From assembly GCA_020086605.1 (NCBI GenBank), contig JACBWW010000020.1, forward strand, positions 17,266,776-17,330,775: a DNA stretch of 64,000 nucleotides, written 5' to 3'. This stretch comes from Lanius collurio (lineage: Eukaryota; Chordata; Aves; Passeriformes; Laniidae). A model generated the notes under the pieces. It did not search any database. It worked only from the letters and a program-made list of their open reading frames with translations, and had not been told where the DNA came from. The position numbers and the translations under genes are program-made. This document shows, one piece after another, positions 14,966 to 27,188 of this stretch (the stretch's first letter is position 1; each line of letters begins with the position of its first letter).

Positions 14966-14986
14966 GGGGAGAGGGGCGGGAAGGGG
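14966..14986 (+). other. G-quadruplex motif beside CpG island
   Basis: Four G runs (GGGG at 14966, GGGG at 14973, GGG at 14978, GGGG at 14983) are separated by loops of 3, 1 and 2 bases, which matches the canonical G3+N1-7 rule. It sits about 90 bases before the GC-rich island that starts near 15070, a common position for promoter quadruplexes. Confidence 0.7.
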
Positions 14987-15069
14987 AGGTTATTTGTTTT
15001 TCTGGTGGAGTTGCTTTTTCAGGGTGGTAGTGTTTTTCTGTTTGTTTCTTTTAAAGGACTCGCAGGGAT

Positions 15070-15560
15070 AAGGCAGTGCCCAGACAGCCCCACCAGGCCC
15101 TCGACTGCCCGAGTGCAGACTCTCAGCTCAGCCTGGCCGTGGCGGTGCATCGATGGAGCGGGTGTCGCTGCTTCTCTGTGCCCCATCCGAGAGCCGCGGG
15201 GAGCCGGGATAGCGAGCACGGGGCCCGGCCCGGAGAGCGGGGGAAGGCGGGCGGTGAGGGCATCGCTGCGGAGGCCAAGGGCCCCGCTCCTGCAGCTCCT
15301 CAGAGCTCGCTCCCCCGCCGGTCCCCCGCGCCTCGGGGAGCCGGGAGGGGCCCGCCGGGAGCCGGGAGGGGCCCGCCGTGCCCCGCGGCGGCGGGCGGTC
15401 GGAAGCGGCAGCGGCGGGTAATCCGCGGGGCCGGGGCGCGGCGAGTGGGTGGTCCGGGCGGCCGGAGGCGCGGGCTGTCCCCCTGCCCCGGCGCCGGGCC
15501 CGGCCCGCTCCCGCAGCTGGGCCGGAGGCGGCCCGCAGACCGCTCTCGGCACATTTCTTC
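15070..15560. promoter_or_regulatory. CpG island with no assigned gene
   Basis: About 490 bases are very rich in G+C with many undepleted CpG dinucleotides, in sharp contrast to AT-rich DNA on both sides. This is the usual signature of an unmethylated promoter. It lies about 8.4 kb beyond the CHIC2 stop codon, so it is not the CHIC2 promoter. Overlapping long frames on both strands (up to 177 codons) are rich in Pro, Ala, Arg and Gly and are typical open-frame artefacts of GC-rich DNA. Candidates are a first exon or alternative promoter of LNX1 on the minus strand, or a non-coding RNA promoter. I cannot choose between them. Confidence 0.75.
15336..15377. repeat. 21-bp tandem duplication in CpG island
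   Basis: The unit beginning GGGAGCCGGGAGGGG occurs twice, starting at 15336 and 15357, with period 21 and perfect identity across the shared unit. A period divisible by three keeps any overlapping frame open, which helps explain the long spurious ORFs here. Confidence 0.85.
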
Positions 15561-15605
15561 ATTTCTCACTTGAGTGCCCTTCTTTAGTTCCCTTTCAACT
15601 GCCCA

Positions 15606-15614
15606 CTTTATATC
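15606..15614 (-). promoter_or_regulatory. possible minus-strand TATA box
   Basis: The minus strand reads GATATAAAG, a good TATA-box match. It lies just outside the edge of the CpG island, so minus-strand transcription would start near 15575-15585 and run into the island. This is a short motif in AT-containing DNA and could be chance. Confidence 0.25.
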
Positions 15615-15649
15615 GGCTTCATTACACCACCGCTCCATTTGTGATGTAA

Positions 15650-18600
15650 ATCGGGAAACTCAGGGAAGTTTTTCTTTTGGCCTTGTCTACGGAAGAATAC
15701 CGAGAGGTATTCAAAACGTATTAACACAAATCAATGGCACCAATAAAAGCAAAATCTCCTTAGCAACATAATCTTGATTGCAAAAGGAGAACTGAGAGCA
15801 TTTAGCAGAACAGTGGCCCACATGGAATACGCATTTGTCTAGAAGAATGCAGCACAAAGCCTAAAAGAGAGATGCTGAAAAAATCCAAAATTAACTCACA
15901 CTGAACAGTTACTCTTTTTTTCAGAAGTACACAATTGGCTACATTAAATCTATCGTGCGCTTTTCTGCTCAGCAACATTGTATCATACCGCTTTGCAAGC
16001 CCACTTTACAACACCCGGAATGCTTCACAGCGCCAGGCAGGAGCACCCCTCCCCACCCGCACGCTGGGACAGGAGCATGTCTAACACACCCCCTCATATA
16101 TGTTAGAGACATTATACACACACACATTATAAAGAGGCTGTCAAGGCTTCCATACTAGAGTAACCAAATAACTTAAAATGTTTCATGCAAGGAAAAGCTG
16201 CCGGATGATGAGAACCAAGGCCGTTCTCGGCATGGCAGAGAGCGCAGACTTACTTTTTGTTCATAAGGTTCAGGTTAACCAGCATTTTGTATTGGATGGT
16301 CTGAAAATAACGTGAATTGCATGGATGGGAATGATTCCTTTCTAAATAGGTGGCGTCTGCCTCAACTACGTGGAAACCCTATCTTGTTTGAGAGTACACG
16401 TGAATAAAACATGAAAGTGTAGAAACAGCTTCAAGATCACCATTCAACCATAATGATAGTACATTTAATAAATCCTACCATCATTAGAGCTTGAAAAGCT
16501 TAAAGAGCTCCAAATGTGGACTTAATGAAAAACCAGTCTGAAACCTTAGGGCAGACAATGCCTGTAATTTGGTAACTCCAGCCCCAGAGTCACCGAAATT
16601 ACTCAAAATCATTTTTTCTCCCCTCTCACCCCCCCCCCTCCATTTAGACTAAAAGTATCAACTAGAAGATGACACCACTGCACAATACAACAGTTTCTCA
16701 GGTTTTCCCTTTTCTTCCTCTTCCTACCACCCCCTCCCCATATATAGATGAAAAACGGTAAGGCTTAGTAGATAGGTTAACAATTATTTTATTAGTTTGT
16801 AATACATACAACTTAAGAAATGCTTTTAAAAAAGTTATATTGGAGTCCATTGCAATCCTGGGTCAGGTCAGGAAAAACCGATGTCGATGTATTAAATAAT
16901 ATTCTATATTCTATAATTCAACAATAGATTAGCCTCGGTAATTCAGCAGACACGGTTAAATATTCTTAAATATGCATATATACAATTGTGCAGCCTTAAA
17001 AAAGTCCTTTTAGTCCTATCTTCTCCTCCCAAAGCTGTGCACTCTGTGAACACAGTACTGGCTTCTAAGCTTTGAGTCTCTCACCCGGACTTAGGATACT
17101 TGAAGAGGAATGTTACAATAGTGGAAATTACAGCAACCCTACCTTTCTAACCTCTTTGTTAGAGGAGAGATGCCCAATGGCAAAATTAACATCAAGTCTC
17201 TCTATAAATAGCAGCTTCTTTAATATCCAGTTTTAGGTTAAATTATTGCTTACATATTTTCTGCTTGAAATGAATTTTTAACATACTTCAAAAAACTGGG
17301 GTTTAAGTTTTCCGTCTTGATGGCAACATCCTTTCAGTGACTTATTTACTATTGCTGCTTCATACATTTAACAGGTCTTTCCTAAGCACACACAGTCTGA
17401 TGCAATTCTCTGCAAATTCTTTCAAAGCAACATGAGTTACACAGGTCTAATTTAGCACACAACATTTAGGCACTGTTTTGTAGCTTACTACTCTCTTTCA
17501 AATTTATGTTTGGAATGAGTTCATATTCTGATTGCAATACTTCATCCTTAATGAAAACAACAATCTGGGTTACACTTTTCAAATCAGGAACTACTTTGCA
17601 TTCATGTTATCTCACTGAACCAAACTGTTCCCTGACAATATTAACCAGTAGGTACACTGCATATCCTAACAAGTTAGAAAGCCTGCTGCTAGCAGAAACA
17701 GATCAGAGATAAACACTTGGAGTGGATGTGTTAGATATCTATATCAGCACAATGAAACCAGTTTAAACATACAACCAAAAAACTGATAAAAATATCAGTT
17801 ATATTGCATAAGGATATCTTTTTGAAACATTTCTAAAGGTGACTTTAAAAATTTAATATAACCTAAAATACTGTAACAAAGAAAAAGTCTTCAGCTGACT
17901 ACTAAGTCTAGTTTTCAATACAAGGCAAAGTAACTTTCAATTATTAAGCTATACATGAGGAGCAAGCAACAACAAAAAAGCATGTTTCAAGAAACATTAT
18001 AAAAATCTATTATTTGTCCCCTAAAAATGAGTATTTGTCAATGGTTCCCTTCTCCATAAAAACTGCAATTAACTACGAAAGTCTTACTTACCTGAACTTA
18101 AATTGTACTAACTAGATCCTACTTGTGGGCCGTAGATATACTGTCACACGACAGGAGCGTCTGGACAAGTCAAGAATTTTCTTTGGAAACAATTAGCCAT
18201 GCATTACAGGCTCTAGCTTAGGAAAAGACTGTTCTGCACTCACAGTGCAGCTCTCACCAGCAATTCCATTTTGGTCTGGCTATTTTAAATGAAGAGATGC
18301 TGAGTTTAGAAGGAAGCTTACCTTCTGCAATATTATTCTGTATGATAGCAGAATTGTCAATCAACCAGAGCATAAATCATAATTAATAACACACTTATCA
18401 AAATAAAAAAAAAAGTGAACATAAGTTAACACACTCTACATAATTACTGAAACGGACTACTAGCTTTTGCTTAACTTGCATCATTCAATACCATTTAATT
18501 CAGTTAAAAACTATTTTCTGTCATACTCACAGAACTCTAAACCTAATCCCCAAATCCAATCTTTTGGGTGTTGCTTCTCCTAATTCCTATGTTTCATCTT

Positions 18601-21600
18601 TTGCCTCATTAAATTGTTCCTACTGCTCTGTTGCATTTTGAGGAGCCAAGCATTTATGAATCCTTTTTCAAGAAAATAAATCTTAATGGAATATTAATGA
18701 CCTAAACAAACCAGAAGACTTTTTAAAAAAAGGATAACTTCCATGAAAACAGTAAAATGTAGTTTTATAAAAGATGTATATTACCCAGGTGTTATGTGGT
18801 AGGAATACATACACCCGCACAAGTGACAACATATGAAGTTTCATGCAAGGAATCAGGGGGGTTTACATTTTCAAACATAGTTTCTAACTGAGCCCACACT
18901 GACTGAAACATCAATGTGCAGAAAGATGAATGTTCAAAAATTAATGAAATGCAAAGTACTGCTACCAACAAAACAATACAAAAGGATATCTAATGAAGAA
19001 TAAACGCATGTTTTCAGCAGTGAAATTTTTTTCACTGCTAGCATACTTCTCCCCTTGAAATTGTTTTTATTTCCTCAAGAAGAATGATACTGTTTTCTTA
19101 GTACACCAGTATCCCCTTATTCACCCAGCCTACAGAGGGAACTCTACAAAGAATAAACACAGGAATTAAGAAGGTAGCACCATTAGAAATAATCACTCCA
19201 TCCAAATCAGAAAAAACCCACTTCATTTATCCTTATCCAACATACTTCAACATTCAGCAGCCTAGTAATACAGGGTAAAAGAAGCTCTCATAACTTTATA
19301 TTGGTAACATTCATAATGGTCATGCATATTACAATCAAGTTTCTAGGGTGACATTTGCAGAGTAAGCCTTCATGCAGATAGGCATTCAGCTCATTAACTC
19401 CATTTTCATATTTCCTATTAGTCCCTGAGAAGTTAATATTTCTACCTACAATATGGCTATTAAAGGCATCATAATGATCATACACTTAGCTGTTTGTCAT
19501 GGAAATACAATGTGGCTATAGGGAGAAGCACAGAAATTACAGCAAATTTGCAGTGATGAATACAGATTTCTGAAATGCTTTCTTTTCATAAGCAAGATTG
19601 CTGAAGAGAAACATAAATTATTTTAGCCACAGATACAAAACCAGCCAGTGCCATGTAACCTTAAGTCACTACTGTCAATCCAAGACATTTGAGGCTCTGA
19701 GACCTCTCTAATTGAGCGTTTCCATTACACAAAATCATCTGGATTTTGTCCGAATGTAGGGTCATCACGATCCTTCTTTTAATTACTCAACAGCAGTGCT
19801 GGGAGAACTTAAAAGAACCAGGGATTTTCTTCGCTTAACAAGTCTTTTGCCTCTTCAATTAAAGTGATCTCTTTAAACTGTTCAGAATTCAAATGAGGTT
19901 TTTGGTACACAATTTGCATTATTGCCAGCTGCTCAAAACCCATAAACGAGGGCTCCAAAACAAGGGGACCAATTTAAAATTTAAAGACTTTAGGGTAGAG
20001 GGTGGAGGGAAGGGAATAAAGACAAGTTCTTTTTCCTTGGCTCCTGGATTCTAAGCAGTTACAGATTGCATTTTAAAGCTCTTCCTACAATCTTTGGGGC
20101 TAAACAATGACTTTTGGAAAAAAAAAAAAAATTAAAACTGACTTTTAAGTAGGCCTGTGTCTGAGAGATAGAGTATTTCATTTAATCACCATGGTCTTGA
20201 GAATTACAAAAACATATAATTTAACAAATTGATTTAGAGATTATAATTTATATCTAAGTACTGTAAAACGTTCTTACAATCTATTCTACTTGGGTTTAAG
20301 TATTGTGGGGAATTTTGGATTTGCATAAATAGTTTATTTAAAATAATCTTACTGACCTATCACAAAAAAATTATTGACTTCCTGTAACCTATCTCCATAA
20401 ACATTTTTATTTCTGGTGAACCTTGCCAATCCCAAAATAAGCTTCAAGTTACAGCTATTTAACAACAGATGAGCTCTTCAGAATTCTTCACATAGGGTCA
20501 GAGAGAAAGTTCCTCTCCCTCAGAACTCATTTCCACCAATCACTAAGAAATTAAAAAGAATTTGTTGCTATTCTATTACAGTATGAAAGAAATCTTTATT
20601 CAGTTAAGGCCAACTATATCTAAAAATAATTATTAGCTCTCACAGGGATTAATTGATGCCTTCACCATTAGTTTAGCAGGTTAAAGATGAAACAGGCATA
20701 ATTAGCATCATTTGTTAAATGATTAATATCAACTTGATACCTAACTTAACTGTTCAAGGAATTTTGAAGTAGGTAAGATTATTAGTAGATATTGCTGAGT
20801 TGCAAGAAGCTGAACAAGTTAGTATAATGTAATAGTTATTTTAGCAAAGAGTAGGCTGTGTCCTGGAAGTCCTGCTATAGCTTCTGGTCTGCTCAAACTG
20901 TGCAATTTCAATCTTTGCCAAGTGGACAAAAAAGGTAATACATGTCTTCTCACTAGCAATCAAAATAAATAGAATTAGTATTTCAGAAGCAACATCAAAA
21001 GAAAATCCTGACAACTGCCGTAGGCATTAACGAGTTGATTAAAGCTCCTGCCATCTTTAACTTTCATCATTGCAATTAATGAATTGAAAGGGATTGTATG
21101 AAAATGTTTTGTAACATTCTTACTAGGTGAGTGTACTACTTCTTCAGGAGAGTACCACTTCTGAGATAAAACTCATCTGTCTATATAGGCAGTTTCTCAA
21201 GTTTCCTGATTATATTTTAAGTCAGAGAAATTGTTTTAATAAAATATCCAAAATACTTTTTGCGGGAGTAAGTCTGGCCTCCTTACAAAGGGATTTAACT
21301 TTTTAATTGCTCAGAGCTCTGCCTTAGATCTCTGCATTATTTCTTAAAGAGAAAGTCACAGCTAAAATACAGAAATGCCTGCTAACCAAGCCCATGACTG
21401 CTGACGCACCAAGAAGTAGACAAGATCTTAACCATCGCTACCATTAACGTGGAAGTTTTACTAATGGGATACTCTGTAAACTTTTAAGCCACACTCTGTT
21501 CAGTGCTCTGGTCACAGCACACATCACACCCAAAGCAGCTTTACTGTCAGTGGGTTTGGGTGCTGTTGGCAAGGAGCTGTGGACGTGGACAGAACATAGT

Positions 21601-21764
21601 ATGGGAAGTTTGGGCAGCAGACCAAGGCAAATACCTGCTATGAACATATCATAAGCCATATCCGTCACTAGAGTGGAAGGGTAGGTTTCCACACCAGTGG
21701 AAAACTGCGTCCATGACACAAATTTTGTATAGTCAAATGAAAATTTTTATAAAATCTAGGCCTC
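15650..21764. other. AT-rich non-coding spacer downstream of CHIC2
   Basis: No gene is supported. The stretch is AT-rich with short poly-C (16629-16639) and poly-A runs. Several minus-strand AATAAA hexamers occur (complements at 20595-20600, 20406-20411, 19066-19071 and 16788-16793). They could serve as more distal CHIC2 polyadenylation sites, but AATAAA is frequent by chance in DNA of this composition. Confidence 0.5.
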
Positions 21765-23954
21765 ATATGATCCAATATTCATTTTATTGAAAACTGACAC
21801 TTAAAGAAATCAATATGTATTTCTGGTCATCAGTATTTATCATCAGCTATAATTTCTGCTCAATTCCAACCTCTCCTCTGCTCCTCTAACCTCCCCAGTC
21901 TCTGCTGCCATCAGTGTTAGGTTTCTGTTCTCTCACAGGCCGAAACTAGTCCCATGTTATAATTACTACTTCTGGGTGAGAGAAGGAGTGCAGCAGACCC
22001 AGATTTGTACTGAAGAAGAGGCTGAAATTGATTTTTAGAAAATATAAACAGTTATTTTGTAGAGAAACCATTGGTGGCACCCAGAAAAGTGAGATCAGCA
22101 CAAAACTGGCATTTGTTGATTAAAAATCCTATTCTGCCAAGTCAAAGAAACACACTTGTAGGCTTGTATGAAAAACATAGTGGAACTATTTTCAAAGTGG
22201 AATAGCTATTTTCAAAGCACAAATCCACAGACAAAAGCTGAGCAAAGGATGGATTTTGGGAACAGATACAGAAGGCTTAGATTTAAGAAAACTTAAAACT
22301 TTCTAGACCATTCCCACTATGAACAATTTAGGAATGTAACACACTCTAGAGAATATTTTATGGAGAATAAATATTCTGAAGACATAGAAAAATAGTTCAC
22401 AGCATCAAGGTACCTGTAATACATACCTTGAAACAAAACTTATATGTAAAATATTAAAAAGAGAAGACTATTCTTGTAGTGGTATCAACTTTTCATTCAT
22501 ACAAATATTAAGCAGACTATATCTGGTTTTTTCATATATTCACATTATTGCTTGCTAACACAACTGTACAAGGAACATGTTCTTAACTTACATCAATTTT
22601 GTGTACAGTAATTATAGGTACCCAAAGCAAATTTTAAAATATGGGTTGCAATTAAAAAAACCCCCAAGAGCTATGTGTGACGATATATACAACTAAAGTA
22701 TAATCAGAAGAAATGAAATAAAACTGGCCTGACCCAAGCATACATCACATGTTCAGTTCAAAAAAGTCTTATACTTGTGCAGAAAATAACCTTTGTAAAC
22801 CAAAATGAGCAAAAGAAAGGGTGCAATAAATAATTGCCTTTAATTTAAACTTACACTGTTGCCCAGTGTACTCTGCTTTGATTACTTTTAATACATGGCA
22901 TTTGAATCTGGAACTGCACTGTTCAAGAATTCTTCAATAACTTTTTTTCTGCTTAGGTGGCTTCAAAATAAATTTAAAAATCCATGAAAGGTCTTCTTGG
23001 ACAATTAAGTTTTAGTAAAACAAGTCCTTCTGCACCCCTGTGTACAGGATCTTGTAAACAGTATGAATAAAGCTGGCATATGGCAACTGACTGAATTAAA
23101 ACAGCTACATTATAAAATGCAATAATAATATACTTTTGTGATCTTGAGTTCTACTAACAAGATGCATGCAATTCACTCGGTGACTCTTCTAGTCTGACTA
23201 AAATAATTCCATTTAGCTGCTTTTTTTTTTTTTTTTAAACTTTTTAAAGCCGAACTTTTTCAGAACCAGCTGACAGGACTTCTTAAGGAAGAGAATAGAG
23301 ATTTCTACTAACAACATCTGGATTCCAAAAATCACAGTTTGAAAAAGAACTTTGTCTCCTTTTGCTGGAAGAGACTAGCCAATATCTCAAAAAGAAATAA
23401 AAGTATTTACAATTCACTAGCCACTGGCAGAAGTTTCGGGATATCTTAGAAGGAACTTCAGCATGTAAATGAATGACTAAAGGGATTTACACAATGTACA
23501 GTCAATCAGTTGTATCATATTGAGATAAAAAAATACCTGTTCACTTGTATATCAGTTTCAGCTGTGTATTTATAGTAATATATGTACACACGCGCGCACA
23601 CATATAAAAGACTCTTTTGAAAACCAAGATACATTAATAAACAGAAGTAGCAAAAGTAAAAATAACTTAAGTAGTAATTAACATTTGGGTGAAATTACTT
23701 TGCAGAGTTTGACCAAATGCAACTTAGAACATATTCTTATTAAAAAAAACCCCACAAAAACAACTAACCAACCAAAAAAAAAAAATCCACAAAAAACCAA
23801 ACACAAAAACCCCAAAAGAAACAAACAAACAAAAAGAATGAAAACACCACAAGATTCTGTAGAACCAATGCTATGTCACTACCAGGAGAGCACCAAGCAA
23901 GGCACCATTGGAAAGACAACATACTTGAGTAAGTCTCTATAAATAAATCAAATG
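21765..23954 (-). other. CHIC2: CHIC2 3' untranslated region, probable extent
   Basis: The sequence following the CHIC2 stop codon on the minus strand. The first canonical AATAAA downstream of the stop on that strand is at 21783-21788 (plus strand TTTATT), about 2.17 kb from the stop. Two ATTAAA variants lie earlier, at 22887-22892 and 22839-22844. Cleavage 15-25 bases past 21783 would give a UTR of about 2.2 kb. The end is inferred only from the hexamer, and longer or shorter forms are possible. Confidence 0.4.
23741..23836 (-). repeat. U/G-rich low-complexity tract in CHIC2 3' UTR
   Basis: The plus strand is nearly pure A and C (runs such as CAAAAAACCAAACAC and AAACAAACAAAC), so the CHIC2 messenger would carry a U/G-rich tract beginning about 120 nt after the stop codon. 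It includes a (GUUU)-like stretch and several long U runs. It has the look of a simple repeat, but its position makes it a plausible site for U- or GU-binding RNA proteins. Confidence 0.6.
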
Positions 23955-24005
23955 CTAATCTGGTCGAAAAATCGGTGTCTTTGGTAAAAATTCTATAAGG
24001 ATGAC
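23955..24005 (-). CDS. CHIC2: CHIC2 coding exon 6 with stop codon
   Basis: Encodes residues 150-165, reading VILIEFLPKTPIFRPD, followed by TAG (complement at 23955-23957). The acceptor is TTTTTATACAG. KTPIFRPD at the end supports CHIC2. The exon continues into the 3' UTR. Confidence 0.98.
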   Translation of the reverse strand, partial: VILIEFLPKTPIFRPD

Positions 24006-26905
24006 CTGTATAAAAAGAAAACAAGTATGTGTTAAAGATGGCAGCAATTCTATTATCTATCACAATGATAATTCACATGGGTTTGGGGTTTTTTTTTTAG
24101 TATAACAAGTTGTGATGAAAAGCAAAAATCACGGCACTTGTCTCAGGTAGGAGACCATTAGAAAAGTCATGTATGATAATTGGTTTGGGGTAGAAAACCA
24201 ATACTCAAGGAATCAAATTCAACTGGAAAAGTTTGCCTACTGATACGAGACACAGAAACAAACTGAAGTAAGCTAATTATGTTAGAGAATTATTATGTAG
24301 TAATTTATTCATCGGGAAAAAATTACGAAAGACATAAATGCATTAATTAAAAAAAACAGAACAGAAACCTCCTGAATGCAAAATGCATGAAAAGTTAATT
24401 TTCAATTGCACTTCCACTTACTTCAGAATTGTTGCCACTTAATACAGGATTCTAAATCATGTTTATAGTTCAATACCTGTATAAAAAAGTGTATCAACTT
24501 TTGCAAAGTTTCCATATCTACAAATGTTCAAGCAGTTAACAAGAACTTGCCTAATGCTTTTGCATGATTGTTCTTATGGTCTCAATTCAAATCTAAACTA
24601 TGTTTTTCTGAGCTAAATACACTATAGGGGCCACTCCAGAACACAATGCAAGTATTTATCTTTCTTTAAATAGGTAGCTTAAAGAAAACGTTCACTTGTG
24701 CATGTTTTTTTTCAGAGACAGTAATAACACAGCAGTGTGATCTGATTTATAAACAAATAAATGCATCTGGTAACATAAATAAGGATTTTATTTACTTGAA
24801 AGGGAAATTTACCTTTCTAAGAAGTTAAAAATTATTTCTCAATGTTTTTGACTGTAAAGGAGAATACAACTTAGCTGCTTAGAGAATAAAGACTTCTAGC
24901 TCTCCAACCATACCAAGCCTCAGAAAACAAGTAAGTCTCCCATTTTATTTCTAAGCAATTTTGGAGGAACGAATACTGAAATCAGGTGTACCAGTTTATT
25001 TTTTGAGATATTCAGAAGGTACTTATTTTCAGAAGTGATGCAAACTGCTCAAAATCCACTGATCACTGGCCTGAGTCAACCACTGGATTCTGTAGAGATA
25101 CCATGGCTTCTGATATTCAGACAAAGTTTCAAAAGGGGAGAAAGAAGTAAAGCTGGAACACTGCGCTTATACCAAAGGTATAAGATCATCTTATCTTTCT
25201 TTATTTCATTAATTATTTATTTAACATCTACTACAGTGGATTTAAAACCTCATTTGGCAAAGCACCAAGTTTTGGGTACAAGAGTTTAATTTAAATCATC
25301 TGTTTTGTGAAAAGTTGAGGATAGCAGTTTATTATTTAAAATTAAACCACAATCATATAAGGGGCAGCTGTTAAAGACACTGGCAATTCAGTTCACTGAA
25401 AGTGAGAAAATGGTACAGTGAGGTTTTGTAAAAATTTTCTCATTAAGTATACCCAGAGATAATACCAGACATTTCATGAATTGAAAATAAAATCTTTGCC
25501 GTTTATCCTGTAAAACTATATGCCCATGCATATATTATTATTGTAAGCAGGTCAACTAATTTGGAATTGTATTTAATAGAATGAATATTTATCTGTAAAT
25601 GCTTCTGGGCCATAGTATTTACAAACTCACATTATATTTTTTCCAATTCAATCTGCAGAACATTGGGTTTGACAATGTTTCCTATAGAAAAATAAAGTTT
25701 TCAGCAAAATATAAACACCTAATTTAGGCAAAGCTAAAGTCTATTTTCTGAAATTTGTTGTATTCCATTTCCAGTTACACTCATATATCTAAACTAAAAA
25801 TTCTGTAGAATAAATGTTACAAAAAGTACTTATTCAGTGAACTGAATAGAGCCATCTGTAAAAAAAGTATTTTGAAGACCTTGTATTTCAGGCAAGAGAT
25901 AAGATCTAAAGGAGAGGCAGAGAAAAGGGAAAGACTAAAAGATAAAGACTATTTTACTATCATTTTGAACTGTTTAATCACACTTAAAATTTTTATATGC
26001 ATTATAGCTTTGTTATTCTACAGAATAGACAAAGTACTGCATAATGGAAGATCACAGTCTAAGCTAGAACTATCTCAGTCAATATTTCTCAAAAGCTAAT
26101 CTTTATTTTAAAAAGCTAACCTTCCTGTAGCCTACTTACTAAAGCATTAAAAAAAATTATGGAAATTCTAATGTTTTTTACATTTTAGCAGCTTAATTTC
26201 ATCCTATCCTACGTACTTCCAAAACATATTGAAAATGGAAATAATTACTGCACCAAAAAAAAATAAGTTGCAAGCTAAACAAACTGAAATACTAGACAGG
26301 ACATCACTCATTTTAAACCACATATAATTTCTCTCTATGTATTTCCAAGAAGAGTTTATGGAGTCCCAGCCAACAACTGAAGTAGATTAAAACTCCAGAG
26401 ACTGATTTAAAAATATTTCAGTGACACCAACTGGAGATAAAGATACTTTCAAGATGGTTGAGGTAAGGGGCAGTTAAAATCTAAAAAGGCTAAAGGTTTC
26501 TTAAGCTCCAACAGCTTAGTTGAAAGGTCTTCTTCCATACTTTTGGACTTGATTAGCATTATATAAAATAGCCATATCTGACTTGCTGCGTAACCAAAGT
26601 TGTGGTTATTCTTTATACAGCATCTAAAATTTCACACTCCATCAGCACACGTTCAAGCTATTTTATCTTGGCAATTAATTTATTATTTTTCAGAACACAG
26701 TGAAGCCTTGTTTTCAAGTCATTCATAACTTTATAAATCAGTCCTGCACATGAAACCATGCATCTGTGAACCGTAGAAAATCCTTGCACTCAGGCGATTA
26801 AGCTCCTGACACCTTTACTGATTAATAATCATGAAAAGAATAAGATCAGAAGCAAAATAAATGATCATTTAATAGAGAAACTCACAAAACAGCCCTTTAA
26901 CTTAC
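24006..26905 (-). other. CHIC2 intron 5 (2.9 kb)
   Basis: AT-rich intron with donor GTAAGT and acceptor CTTTTTATACAG. No repeat family, exon or RNA gene was recognised inside it. Confidence 0.85.
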
Positions 26906-26965
26906 ATATTCCATCATGTTATTCGTTTCACATTTCCTTTTGCTTAGTCTCCAATGCAAGCACAG
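26906..26965 (-). CDS. CHIC2: CHIC2 coding exon 5
   Basis: Encodes residues 130-149, beginning LCLHWRLSKRK and ending MMEY, in 20 codons, phase 0 at both ends. The Cys131, Trp134-Arg-Leu and Cys141-Glu-Thr-Asn-Asn positions fit CHIC2 and differ from those remembered for CHIC1. The acceptor is GGTCTAG and the donor is GAATAT|GTAAGT. Confidence 0.98.
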
Positions 26966-27131
26966 CTAGACCAGGAGGAAAGAAAAAGAAGAAAAATGAG
27001 CTGTATTTTATTGCAGCACACAGACTAGCCCATTTGTCCACCTTTCATATTTTTCGTTCAACAAAAGCATCTGTTTCCATACTGTGCAATTCAAACTCCA
27101 ACAGTACGAAGCTGCTCCCTGCGGCACTCAC
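26966..27131 (-). other. CHIC2 intron 4 (166 bp)
   Basis: Short intron with donor GTGAGTGCC and acceptor CCTCCTGGTCTAG. Nothing else was recognised within it. Confidence 0.9.
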
Positions 27132-27188
27132 CTTGTGGTATAACCTATTGTTTTCCCATTCTAATAACTTCTCAATCGATCTTCGTGT
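27132..27188 (-). CDS. CHIC2: CHIC2 coding exon 4
   Basis: Encodes residues 111-129, reading TRRSIEKLLEWENNRLYHK, in 19 codons with phase 0 at both ends. The acceptor is TTTGTCTTCCAG and the donor is CACAAG|GTGAGT. The segment is a basic, probably helical stretch directly after the cysteine-rich membrane region. Confidence 0.98.

Noticed and set aside
1..15000. Search for LNX1 coding exons expected on this side
   Set aside because: No frame with the RING-finger cysteine/histidine spacing or a PDZ-like GLGF motif was found, so LNX1 coding sequence is not claimed.
15005..15638. Overlapping open frames of 112-177 codons on both strands
   Set aside because: All lie in a CpG island where stop codons are rare, have Pro/Ala/Arg/Gly-rich composition, and overlap one another in several frames. 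No domain or splice structure was seen.
21444..21719. 91-codon minus-strand frame in the spacer just beyond the CHIC2 3' UTR, considered as a processed pseudogene
   Set aside because: I could not match it to any known family, and there is no poly-A tail or flanking duplication. It remains an unexplained but unsupported frame.
23590..23606. Alternating CA/CG purine-pyrimidine stretch as a Z-DNA site
   Set aside because: Only about 16 bases long, too short to treat as more than ordinary sequence in the CHIC2 3' UTR.
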